Shown here one piece after another: positions 26,377 through 35,900 of a DNA stretch of 64,000 nt (its first letter is position 1; each line of letters begins with the position of its first letter). The position numbers and the translations under genes were made by a program. The DNA lies in contig NZ_JAGHKO010000011.1 of NCBI RefSeq assembly GCF_017742245.1, forward strand, positions 62,001 to 126,000, written 5' to 3'. A model generated the notes under the pieces. The model made no database searches and was not told the DNA's origin. It saw only the letters and a list, made by a program, of their open reading frames with translations. The stretch is from Niastella soli (lineage in GTDB: Bacteria > Bacteroidota > Bacteroidia > Chitinophagales > Chitinophagaceae).

Positions 26377-27765
26377 ATGAATAGAAGAAATCTTATAAAG
26401 CAGTTGGGTTTAAGCATAGGCGCAACAGTTATAGGCTCAGAAGCAGTAGCCCGTTTGGCAGATGGAACACAGGTTTATGAGATACCTGGTAATCCCTTAC
26501 ACAAACGAATTGATAAACCCGTTACTGCCATTACGCTGGGGGCGGGTGGCCGTGGGAATGTGTATGGGAACTTTGCCGCCAAATATCCCAACCTCTTAAA
26601 GATCGTTGGGGTGGCAGAACCTATCCCCATTCGAAACGAACGATATGCCGCCAAACACCAGATCGCCGATACCAACCGGGTTGATACCTGGGAGCGGATA
26701 TTCGAGCGGCCGAAATTTGCCGATGCCATTATTATTACAACGCCCGATAATCTGCACTATGCGCCTTGTATGAAAGCGCTGGAAATGGGTTATGATGTGC
26801 TGCTGGAAAAACCCATTGCGCCAACAGAACAAGAATGCCGTAACATACTTGCGCTGGCGAAAAAAACGGGTCGTATTGTTGCCGTATGCCATGTACTGCG
26901 TTATGCCCCTTACTTTGTAAAAATGAGAGAATTGATAGCACAGGGGAGCATAGGCGAGGTGATGAGCATACAACACCTGGAACCTATTGAACACAGGCAT
27001 ATGGCGCATTCCTATGTAAGAGGTAACTGGCATAACTCCAAACAAACAACGCCCATTATTCTGGCCAAATCGTGCCACGACCTGGATATCATAAAATGGA
27101 TCATTAATAAACCCGCCAAACAGGTTGTTGCCATGGGCGATCTGAAATGGTTCAAAAAAGAAAATGCACCGGCTGGAAGCACAGCACGATGTACGGATGG
27201 TTGCACTGTAGAGCGCACCTGTCCGTATTCTGCCATCCGAACGTATCTCGATAAACGGGAACGGGTTGGCGTATTCGATCTGCCAGATGATAAAACAAAA
27301 CATGCCGACGCGATCATGGAGAAATTACGCACCACCAATTACGGCCGTTGCGTATACCGTATGGAGAACGACCAGCCCGATCATTATGTTACCAATATCC
27401 GGTTTGGAGATAATGTTACAGCCAGTTTCTCTATGGAGGCATTTACCTCATATGGCGGACGCCGGACCCGCGTTATGGGTTCTATGGGCGATATGGTGGG
27501 CGATATGACTGAACTGGTGGTCACCGATTTCAGGACCGGCAAGCAAACCAAAATGGTACCCATTGCGGAGGATGTAGAAGGATATAAGAATAACGGGCAT
27601 GGCGGAGGCGACTGGCTGCTGGCGCATGATTTTGTACAGGCCGTAGCACAGCAAGATCCCAAATTGTTGACCTCTACCATCGATGAGTCTATTGAAAGCC
27701 ATATTATGGGTTTTATGGCTGAAGAAAGCAGGAAGAAAAACAAGATCATGGATATTAAACTGTAA
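26377..27765 (+). CDS. Gfo/Idh/MocA-family oxidoreductase with Tat-like leader
   Basis: This 462-residue protein starts with NRRNLIKQLGLSIGATVIG, a twin-arginine-like export signal. A Rossmann NAD(P) domain follows with AGGRGNVYGNFAAKYP, IIITTPDNLHYAPCMKALE and the family lysine motif LEKPIAPTEQE, then the C-terminal substrate domain with AKSCHDLDIIKWI and SHIMGFMAEESRK. Members oxidise or epimerise sugars, inositols or related compounds; some periplasmic ones are GH109-type glycosidases that use NAD. The export signal and position after a susC/susD operon suggest periplasmic processing of an imported sugar (inference). A GC-rich hairpin follows at 27796. Confidence 0.88.
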   Translation: MNRRNLIKQLGLSIGATVIGSEAVARLADGTQVYEIPGNPLHKRIDKPVTAITLGAGGRGNVYGNFAAKYPNLLKIVGVAEPIPIRNERYAAKHQIADTNRVDTWERIFERPKFADAIIITTPDNLHYAPCMKALEMGYDVLLEKPIAPTEQECRNILALAKKTGRIVAVCHVLRYAPYFVKMRELIAQGSIGEVMSIQHLEPIEHRHMAHSYVRGNWHNSKQTTPIILAKSCHDLDIIKWIINKPAKQVVAMGDLKWFKKENAPAGSTARCTDGCTVERTCPYSAIRTYLDKRERVGVFDLPDDKTKHADAIMEKLRTTNYGRCVYRMENDQPDHYVTNIRFGDNVTASFSMEAFTSYGGRRTRVMGSMGDMVGDMTELVVTDFRTGKQTKMVPIAEDVEGYKNNGHGGGDWLLAHDFVQAVAQQDPKLLTSTIDESIESHIMGFMAEESRKKNKIMDIKL

Positions 27766-27795
27766 CCCCTTAAAAAAGACAGGTGTAAACATAAA

Positions 27796-27823
27796 AAGCC
27801 CCGGTGTGGAAACATCGGGGCTT
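27796..27823. terminator. Hairpin after the oxidoreductase gene
   Basis: The 12-bp arms AAGCCCCGGTGT and ACATCGGGGCTT pair with one G-U step around a GGAA loop, 30 bp after the stop. No T run follows, so termination is probable rather than sure. The rest of the 277-bp gap (27766-28042) shows only A/T-rich and pyrimidine-rich sequence. Confidence 0.6.
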
Positions 27824-28042
27824 CAGTAATTAGTACTGATCAGTGTATTATTAAAACAGTTGACCAGCTGATTTGACTAAAGGTTTTTAATAATTATTCT
27901 TTTCTTTTTTCATATTAAAAAATTTCTTCCTTTTTGAGCCCGCTTAGCCCCTCCCGGCTGGTGGGGTGGTGATGGCCGTATGGTTTAGGAGGTTGCCGTT
28001 AAAATCGTATATTTATAAGGTTACCAATTCAACCACGATTGC

Positions 28043-29173
28043 ATGCAGCCATTCACTCAAACCAATACCCTCATTGTTGGGGCCGGTATTTCGGGGCTGG
28101 CAACTGCTGCCTGTTTGAAACGGCAGGGCATTGAATATGTTGCTATTGAAAAACATGCCCAGGTAGCCAGCGCCTGGCATAACCACTATCACCGGTTACA
28201 CCTGCACACCAACAAACGGATCTCTCAATTACCATACAGGAAATTCGGAAAAAATATCCCCCGCTATCCAAGCCGGCAACAGGTAATTGACTATTTAAAC
28301 GACTACCAGCAGACATTCAATATTCAGCCGGTTTTTAATACTATTGCTACGGCTATAAAAAAGGAGGGGGACTATTGGCTGACTCAAACTACCAATGGGA
28401 ACTTTCAGTCTGAATTTTTAGTAATGGCTACCGGCCCTTACGGAAAACCAAAACCTTTTGTGCTACAGGGAATGGAAACTTTTCCCGGAAAAATATTACA
28501 CAGTGCTGCCTACAAAACAGGTAAAGATTTTGTTGGACAAAAAGTGCTGGTAATTGGTTTTGGTAACTCTGCCTGTGAAATTGCGATTGACCTGTTTGAA
28601 CAGGGGGCCACACCTGTTATGGCTGTTCGTTCTGCTGTGAATATTGTTCCCCGCGATGTGCTGGGTATACCTATACTGGAGTTAAGTTTAATACTGAATT
28701 TTCTGCCACCTCGTATAGCCGATCTGTTGAGTGCGCCATTGGCAAATATCCTTATTGGTGATCTTACCTCATTAGGATTAAAAAGAAAACCTTATGGGCC
28801 GCTGGAACAGATTCAGCGGGAGGGAAAGGCGCCTGTGTTGGACATTGGGACTATCCGGCTGATCCGTAAAGGGCAGATCAAAATTGTAGGGGATCTTGAT
28901 CGTATAGATGGCAAACTGGTTCATTTTAAAGAAGGAACAACACAACCCTTTGATGCCATTATTGCGTGCATTGGCTACAGCCGGGATGAGATTAAAATTA
29001 TTGAAACAGATAGCAACCGTTTCGATGATCTGCGGGTAAGCGCTATCCACCAACAGTATTTCGGTAAGGATGGCCTTTATTTCTGTGGATATTATGTAAG
29101 TCCCACCGGCCAGATCCGTGAAATTAGTGGGGATGCCCGGAAGATTGCAAAGGATATTTCCCGCAGACAATAA
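28043..29173 (+). CDS. Flavin-containing monooxygenase-like NAD(P)/FAD oxidoreductase
   Basis: This 376-residue protein has two Rossmann fingerprints: FAD-binding LIVGAGISGLATAACLKRQG (10-29) and a second, NADPH-type, VLVIGFGNSACEIAIDLFEQG (about 169-189). LVMATGPYGKPKPF and the late AIIACIGYSRDEIK are typical of FMO/YUCCA/Trk-like flavoproteins. It should be a soluble NADPH-dependent oxygenase or reductase of a small lipophilic or nucleophilic substrate; the substrate is unknown. It is monocistronic, and the convergent ABC permease gene ends 34 bp away. Confidence 0.85.
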   Translation: MQPFTQTNTLIVGAGISGLATAACLKRQGIEYVAIEKHAQVASAWHNHYHRLHLHTNKRISQLPYRKFGKNIPRYPSRQQVIDYLNDYQQTFNIQPVFNTIATAIKKEGDYWLTQTTNGNFQSEFLVMATGPYGKPKPFVLQGMETFPGKILHSAAYKTGKDFVGQKVLVIGFGNSACEIAIDLFEQGATPVMAVRSAVNIVPRDVLGIPILELSLILNFLPPRIADLLSAPLANILIGDLTSLGLKRKPYGPLEQIQREGKAPVLDIGTIRLIRKGQIKIVGDLDRIDGKLVHFKEGTTQPFDAIIACIGYSRDEIKIIETDSNRFDDLRVSAIHQQYFGKDGLYFCGYYVSPTGQIREISGDARKIAKDISRRQ

Positions 29174-29206
29174 AATTTACCCGTCGTCTTTGTTTGTATT
29201 AAATGT

Positions 29207-29983
29207 TCAACCCCTTTCTTTCTGTTGGTATATATTCCAAAAGCCCAGCAGCAGCACCAGTACAAAACAGGTTAAGGAGTTAAAGATCAGTTTAGGTAAT
29301 TGATCAGGATGTTTGGTGAAATCTGTAAAAAAAAGCAAAGTAGAATACATGTACGGATAATAAATTATCTGGTCCCACTCCATCAATACCAGGCCTGCCA
29401 TCCACAGTCCGAGCCCGGCTCCCAGCGGTATAACAAAATTTCTGAAACGTACGCTCATCCAGTATTGAATAGCCATTACACCTAATATACCGGTGTATAT
29501 CCTGATTGAAAGCTGCAACATTAGATGCCAGGGTATGGTTTTATGAGAAAAGCTATACTCATTTTGGAAAGCATTAATTGTATACGCTGAAGTGATCATG
29601 AATAAGTTGAACAGAATAAGAAAGCTTATGGTAAGTATTTGTACGATCACAATCTTGGAAAAGAAAATATCAGCATATTTTCTTGGTGACGTATACACCT
29701 GTTTCCAGGTCATATTCCTGAATTCCAGTTGCAGTACAAGATTTATAAGCAGGATAACATAAAACGGCAGGATCACTGCTGCGGTGTTTTTCCAGTTGTA
29801 ACGCAAAAAAGTAACCCACGGAGTGCTCCTGAATTTGGGTATCATATCCGTAGCTTTCTCAATACAAATTATTGCATTGATGGCTGGAATAAAACCGGCC
29901 GCCAGCAGTGTTAACCAAAAGGCGCTGGTATGCCGCAATTTCAAAAATTCAGACCGGGTGTTTAAATAAAAGGAGGTTGTCAT
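29207..29983 (-). CDS. ABC-2 type exporter permease
   Basis: This 258-residue membrane protein has about six hydrophobic segments (FWLTLLAAGFIPAINAIICI near 22-41, then at about 70, 110, 160, 190 and 230). It matches ABC-2 permeases of the lantibiotic/antimicrobial-peptide self-protection type by size and by the WKNTAAVILPFYVILLI segment. The ATPase gene lies 3 bp upstream in the same direction, so both are one operon. It probably exports or removes a hydrophobic peptide or drug (inference). Confidence 0.85.
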   Translation of the reverse strand: MTTSFYLNTRSEFLKLRHTSAFWLTLLAAGFIPAINAIICIEKATDMIPKFRSTPWVTFLRYNWKNTAAVILPFYVILLINLVLQLEFRNMTWKQVYTSPRKYADIFFSKIVIVQILTISFLILFNLFMITSAYTINAFQNEYSFSHKTIPWHLMLQLSIRIYTGILGVMAIQYWMSVRFRNFVIPLGAGLGLWMAGLVLMEWDQIIYYPYMYSTLLFFTDFTKHPDQLPKLIFNSLTCFVLVLLLGFWNIYQQKERG

Positions 29984-29986
29984 ACA

Positions 29987-30892
29987 TTATTCAGATGTGA
30001 TGTGAACGAATAGATCTTCGAGGTTGTGCCTGGTAACGCATATCTGGTACACTTCTATTCCATGCTGAACCAGCAGGGCATTCAATTTTGCCGTATGTTG
30101 CGAACTGACAAAATCTACTATTATCTTTCCTTCGACTGTTTTAACGGAAAATTGATTGGCCAGCAATTCCATCGCCGCTGTTACATCATTTATTTCCATT
30201 TCTATTACAGATCTGGATGCTTTGATCTGTTGTAAGTCAGTTAACGTGCCTTCAAACAACATTCTGCCTTTATGGATAATACCTACCTGTGTAGCTGTTT
30301 TTTCAATTTCATGAAGTAGATGGCTCGATACCAGAATGGTTTTACCATATTGCCTGTTAAGTGTTATTATAAGTTCACGCATTTCAATGATACCGCCTGG
30401 GTCAAGACCATTTGTTGGTTCATCCAGGATCAATAGTTCCGGATCATGTAGCAAGCTTAGGGCAATGGCCAGTCGCTGTTTCATGCCCAGTGAATAGGCG
30501 CGTACCTTTTTATGACGGGCATCGGTAAGGCCAACGATTTTTAACACTTCATCTACGCGTTTCCTGGTAACCTGATAAGTTAGCCGGAAAACCTCCAGAT
30601 TCTCAGCTCCGGTAAGATGTTGGTATAAGGAAGGCTGTTCTATGAGGGATCCGATCCTTTTCAGCAGCCCAGTCCTGTTCGTCATAAGGTTTGATCCAAA
30701 AATGCTGATAAGTCCTTTCTGATCTTTTAGTAAACCCAATAATAAGCGTAGTGTAGTTGTTTTGCCGGCTCCATTTGGGCCTAAAAAACCATAGATGCTT
30801 CCAGCAGGGATCTGCATCGAAATGTCATCCAGCGCTTTTTGATTGTGGAAGCTGTAAGACAGTTGATCGATCTGCACTATAGCGTTGCTCAT
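29987..30892 (-). CDS. ABC transporter ATP-binding protein
   Basis: This 301-residue ATPase shows Walker A GPNGAGKTTTLR (about 38-49), signature YSLGMKQRLAIALS, Walker B LLILDEPTNGLDPGG and the H-loop VSSHLLHEIE. The C-terminal extension after about 215 (IEMEINDVTAAMELLANQ ... LEDLFVHIT) is typical of BcrA/DrrA-like drug or bacteriocin exporters. It pairs with the downstream permease. The start lies 162 bp from a divergent LytS/LytTR two-component pair, the likely regulator. Confidence 0.93.
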   Translation of the reverse strand: MSNAIVQIDQLSYSFHNQKALDDISMQIPAGSIYGFLGPNGAGKTTTLRLLLGLLKDQKGLISIFGSNLMTNRTGLLKRIGSLIEQPSLYQHLTGAENLEVFRLTYQVTRKRVDEVLKIVGLTDARHKKVRAYSLGMKQRLAIALSLLHDPELLILDEPTNGLDPGGIIEMRELIITLNRQYGKTILVSSHLLHEIEKTATQVGIIHKGRMLFEGTLTDLQQIKASRSVIEMEINDVTAAMELLANQFSVKTVEGKIIVDFVSSQHTAKLNALLVQHGIEVYQICVTRHNLEDLFVHITSE

Positions 30893-31054
30893 GTGGAATG
30901 GATTGGTTTCGGTATAAAACTGCTAATAATTTGAACAACCGGAAAATGAATTCAATCAACAGGCATATTATTTATACGAACCGGACTTTTCTGCCGGTCA
31001 ATATTTTACCATGAAAAAGGCGTGGTAACAGGGAATATTCACTAATTTCCCAAT

Positions 31055-32050
31055 ATGAAAAAGATTGTTGCGGGGCATATTGCAGTATGGGCACTGGCTT
31101 CCTCTTTTTTTTTGATTCCGTTATATTTATTCGGTTTTACTAACAGGACCCTGTATGCTATTCTTTGTTTCCTGACATATATAATTGTATTTTATGTTAA
31201 TACGCTATGGATCCTTCCCCGTTGGATAAAAGAAAGGCAATTTCAATGGCTGGTGCTTCACTGGTTGCTTTTAATACTATTGTGTACGGTCATTAGCCTG
31301 GCGTTCAACCATTTTTTACATGTATTTACCCGACGCGGGAATTTTAAATTAGAGCTCGTCAATACATTTTTAAGAACCCTTTTATTTGTAACAATTATAA
31401 TATTAGCCGGAGTTACCTACCGGTCTATTATCGACTGGTTCAGGAACGAGCAGCAGAGGCAACAACTTGAAAACGAAAAATTGCGGACCGAACTTGATTT
31501 TCTAAAGGCGCAAACCAATCCGCATTTTCTTTTTAACACACTAAATAACATCTATGCTTTGGCTTGTCAGCAATCGGTAAAAACGGCTGGTGCGGTCATG
31601 AAGCTGTCAGAGATCATGCACTTTATGATTTATGAGAGCGGAAACGGACTGGTGCCTGTTGCACGCGAGATTTATTATATTGATCAACTGATCGAATTAC
31701 AGGAACTAAGAACGGCCGGCCGGCTGATGCTTGAGTTTTCGGTTACGGGAGATACCACTGGTTATTCTTTGGCTCCGCTCATACTTATGGCCCTGGTTGA
31801 GAATATTTTTAAACATGGTGTGCTGAACGATGAAAAACATCCTGTTTTCATTAATCTGTATATAAATGAAGGAAAGTTGCAGTTCTCTGCTAAGAATAAA
31901 ATTAATCACGCAGCCAGTGGTTTGCCGGGAGGGATCGGATTGGCAAATGTGCGTCGGCGAATAGAACTGTTGTATCCCCAAAAGCATCAGTTTTCTATAA
32001 CAAGTGACAATGTATATTATTCAGTATTTTTAGAGCTCCAACTTATATGA
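31055..32050 (+). CDS. LytS-type sensor histidine kinase
   Basis: This 331-residue protein has four hydrophobic segments in the first about 125 residues, then a short coiled linker (NEQQRQQLENEKLRTEL) and the His_kinase family core with LKAQTNPHFLFNTLNNIYAL, in which the histidine of NPHFLFN is the phospho-acceptor. The ATPase part has LMALVENIFKHG and GGIGLANVRRRI. It lacks an extracytoplasmic domain, so it likely senses membrane-level stress or works with the transporter. Its stop overlaps the response regulator start by 4 bases. A possible 5-codon leader reading frame at 31011-31028 precedes it. Confidence 0.92.
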   Translation: MKKIVAGHIAVWALASSFFLIPLYLFGFTNRTLYAILCFLTYIIVFYVNTLWILPRWIKERQFQWLVLHWLLLILLCTVISLAFNHFLHVFTRRGNFKLELVNTFLRTLLFVTIIILAGVTYRSIIDWFRNEQQRQQLENEKLRTELDFLKAQTNPHFLFNTLNNIYALACQQSVKTAGAVMKLSEIMHFMIYESGNGLVPVAREIYYIDQLIELQELRTAGRLMLEFSVTGDTTGYSLAPLILMALVENIFKHGVLNDEKHPVFINLYINEGKLQFSAKNKINHAASGLPGGIGLANVRRRIELLYPQKHQFSITSDNVYYSVFLELQLI

Positions 32051-32787
32051 ATCAGGATACTCCGATAATTGGTTGTATTGTTGTAGATGACGAGCCGCTG
32101 GCTCTCGGTATATTAGCCGAATACATACAAAAGGTTCCTTTTCTTAAATTGCTCGGTACCTATAGCGATCCCGTAATGGCACTGAATGCTATGCAACAAC
32201 AGGTAGTGCATTGTATTGTTTTGGATATTCAGATGCCCGCTTTAAATGGATTGCAACTGGCGACAATGCTTTCGCCCGATTGTAAAGTGATCTTTACCAC
32301 TGCCCATCCGAATTATGCTGTTCAGGGCTTTGAATTGAATGCAACTGATTATCTCTTAAAACCGGTTTCCTTCGAACGTTTTTTAAAAGCCGTAAACAGA
32401 GTGCTCAACCTGTTGCACGCTAAACCGGTCTTGACTGGTACGAGTGGTGAAGGATTGGTGGATACCAATGAAGTTCTGTTTGTAAAGAATGACTACAAGA
32501 TCGTAAAAGTTTTAGTATCGGACATCCTGTATATCGAAGGATTGAAAGAATACATTACTATTTATACATCAGATAAGAAGATCATTACGCTTCAAAATAT
32601 GAAAAAAATGGAAGCCGTTTTACCAGCAGGTCGTTTTGTACGCGTGCATAGGTCTTACATCGTTGCACTGGATAAAATAGATCACATCAGTAAAAACCGC
32701 ATATTCATTCGCCAGACTGTTATACCGGTAGGTGACACCTACAAAGAATCCTTTTTTTTACTGGTAAATAACAAAAATCTTTTCTAA
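32047..32787 (+). CDS. LytTR-family response regulator
   Basis: This 246-residue regulator has a receiver domain with IVVDDEPLALGILAEYI and the phospho-acceptor D60 in CIVLDIQMPALNG, the KP pair in LLKPVSFERFLKAV, and a LytTR DNA-binding domain (about 138-240) with LFVKNDYKIVKV, DILYIEGLKEYITIYT, LPAGRFVRVHRSYIV and VIPVGDTYKESF. It is co-translated with the LytS-type kinase (ATGA overlap). The divergent ABC exporter is the probable target, as in peptide-antibiotic sensing modules. Confidence 0.93.
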   Translation: MNQDTPIIGCIVVDDEPLALGILAEYIQKVPFLKLLGTYSDPVMALNAMQQQVVHCIVLDIQMPALNGLQLATMLSPDCKVIFTTAHPNYAVQGFELNATDYLLKPVSFERFLKAVNRVLNLLHAKPVLTGTSGEGLVDTNEVLFVKNDYKIVKVLVSDILYIEGLKEYITIYTSDKKIITLQNMKKMEAVLPAGRFVRVHRSYIVALDKIDHISKNRIFIRQTVIPVGDTYKESFFLLVNNKNLF

Positions 32788-32911
32788 CTCTTTTAAACCC
32801 AGCTATATATAAACGTGTATTTGACGTTTATGTTTGTCCTAATTATTTTTATATTTGCTTGTAGCGTTTTTTTAAATGGGTCCTTATTCTAACTAAACCG
32901 CTACCCAAAAC

Positions 32912-35900
32912 TTGCTTACAAATTATACCAAACGATTGCTTGTCCAGCTTGGACTTCTGCTTGCTATATTATCAAGCTGTTTTCCTGCCATTGGCGGCGA
33001 CTCCATACCTATCGGCCGGCTGAATATAGACCGTGGCCTCTCTAATAATTCCGTTCGGTGTATTTTTCAGGACCATAATGGTTTTATGTGGTTTGGCACG
33101 TATGACGGATTAAACCGGTACGACGGTCATGACTTCAAAGTATTTAGGAACGTCCTGGAAGACACCAATTCGCTGCCTCATAATTTTATCTACGTGATCA
33201 CGGAAGACAGCTCCTGTAATTTATGGATCGGTACAGGCCAGGGGATTGCCATTTACGATATGGTAACGGGTAAATTTCATTTGGCATCCTACCAGCAGCA
33301 AAACAATAGCCCCCAATACCGGATCACAAGCCACGTTGGTAGTATGGCCGTTGACAAAGCCGGCAATGTATATGTTGGCACTAATGGAATGGGGCTTATG
33401 GTGGCGACAAAAGGCAGCCGTACTGCAACGCAGGTGCCCCTGTTGGAACATGGTAGCTGGACAAATGATTACAATGTTACTTCTATTCAATTGGACAGAA
33501 CAGGTAAGGTGTGGTTATTTATTGCACGCCTGGGATTGTACCAGTATAATGAAAAAACACAGCAAATTGTTCCTGTAAATACAACCCTTACGGATGCTTC
33601 AGTTATACAATTTGATAAAAAGGACAACCTGTGGATAGGCGCCACCGCCGATCTGTATCAATACCAACCAGCCACTCGTTCCCTGCAACTCAAATATGCC
33701 GGGCAAAGTAGTAACCGGCAGCCAAACAGGATTGCCAGTTTACTGGTAGACAAAGAGGACAATATATGGGTCGGCACACACGGTGGCGGCGCCATGATCT
33801 TTGACCGGGAAGGACTTCCCCTAAAACAGTTGCAGGCTGGCGATAGTCCCTACGAGCTATCAGGTGAAGTAGTGTCGGCGGTATATGAAGACCGGGACGG
33901 ACGAAAATGGATAGGAACACTCAATGGCGGTATTGATATCTATAATCCCGAACAGCAATTCTTTCATACTATCTCGCATACCCGGTTTGGTAAGAACGAC
34001 CTGGTGAGCAATTTCGCTTCCTGTTTCCTCGAGCATAGCGATGGAACAATTTGGGTTGGAACGGATGGTGGCGGGCTCAGCATCTGGGACAGGAAAACGG
34101 GCCGCTTTTCCAATTATAAAAATAATGCCCGAAACGCGGGTTCACTGACCAACAACCATGTAAGCAGTATTATTCAGGATTACCAGGGAGATGTATGGAT
34201 AGCCACTTTTGGCGGCGGCATCAGTAAGTGGGACCGGATAACAAAAACTTTTACCCCTTACAAGTGCCGGAATGAAGTGGCAGGCATGGAGAACGATAAT
34301 GTGTGGATCATGTTTGAGGACACGAACAAGGTATTGTGGGCAACTACTTTTGGCAATGGAATGCTGTATTATTTAAACCGCGAGAAAGACCGCTTCGAAA
34401 TGTTTAGCCAGCACCTGGTAGACCTGTTATCTATTTACCAGGATAAAGACGGTGTATTATGGGCCGGTACGGCGCATGATCTGATCAGGATCGACCGGGC
34501 TGATAAAAAACATGTTCGTTATGAGATCGGTAAACCGGTACGTGCCATCCTTGAAGACCGGGCCGGTAATATGTGGATAGGTGCGGAAGGGGGCGGGCTG
34601 ATACTTTTTGACCGGCAAAGCGGCAAATTGGTAAAACGCTTTACGGTAAAAGATGGACTGTCGAACAATGGCGTATTGAACATCCTGGAAGATGGCAACG
34701 GCAACCTTTGGATGAGCACGTTCAACGGGTTATCGCAGTTCAATCCTGCAACTAATATTTTCAGGACCTATTATCAGGATGATGGGCTGCAAAGCAACCA
34801 GTTTTTGTATGGTGCCGCCCTGAAATTCCACAGCGGCGAAATGCTATTTGGTGGTATTCGTGGGTTTAACATTTTTAACCCTGCATTCATTCCGGTTGCA
34901 AAAAACAACCCGGCCGTGCTTATAACAGATATGCAGATCAACAACCAGCCATTGTCGCAGGCTGGCGCATATATAAAACAAACGTGGCAGGGAAAAATAA
35001 CCACTATTCAAATGCCATTCAACGATGCATCCCTGTCTGTCGATTTTGCTGCACTGGAATATGGTAAACCTAACAAGATCAGTTATGCGTTTTTCCTGGA
35101 AGGCTGGGATAAGGACTGGAACTATGTCGGGAACACGCGCCAGGCCAATTATACCAAATTACATGAAGGTAACTATGTGTTACACATCAGGGCCACCAAT
35201 ACGGAAGGCAACTGGTCGTCAAATGAAATGACGCTACAGATAAAAGTGCTGCCCCCCTGGTACCGGTCGTGGTGGGCTTATAGCCTGTATGTAATACTAT
35301 TTATTTGGGCGGTTGTATTTTATCAACGCTATAGAATAAACCAGGCCAAACTTAAATATGATGTAGCGCTGGCAAAAGCAAACGCCAGTAAAGAAAAGGC
35401 GGAACGCGAAAAAGCAGAAGCAGAATATAAGATCCACCTTGCCGAAACCGAGATGGAAAAAATAAGAGTGGAGAAGGAACAGGAGGTCAATGATAAGCGG
35501 CTGTCTTTTTTTACCAACATCACGCATGAATTCAGGACACCCATCAGTTTGATCATTAATCCTGTAAAAGAACTGCTTCAGGGCAGCGATATACATAAAA
35601 AGGACCAGGGCGCCCTGAAAGTTGTTTATCGCAATGCCCGCCGGTTGTTAAGCCTCGTTGATCAATTGCTTTTATTCCGCAAGGCAGAAGCCGGGGCAGA
35701 CCGGCTGCGGATCGTAAAACTTGATCTCCCTGTTTTATGCAAAGAGGTTTTCCTGGCGTTTGAACACCAGGCACAAACCAGTAATATACAGTACACCTGC
35801 AAAACACCTCCTGGTCCCGTTGAGATCTATTCCGATCGCGAAAAACTGGAGATCGTTTTTTTAAACCTGTTGTCCAACGCTTTTAAGTACACACCGGCCG

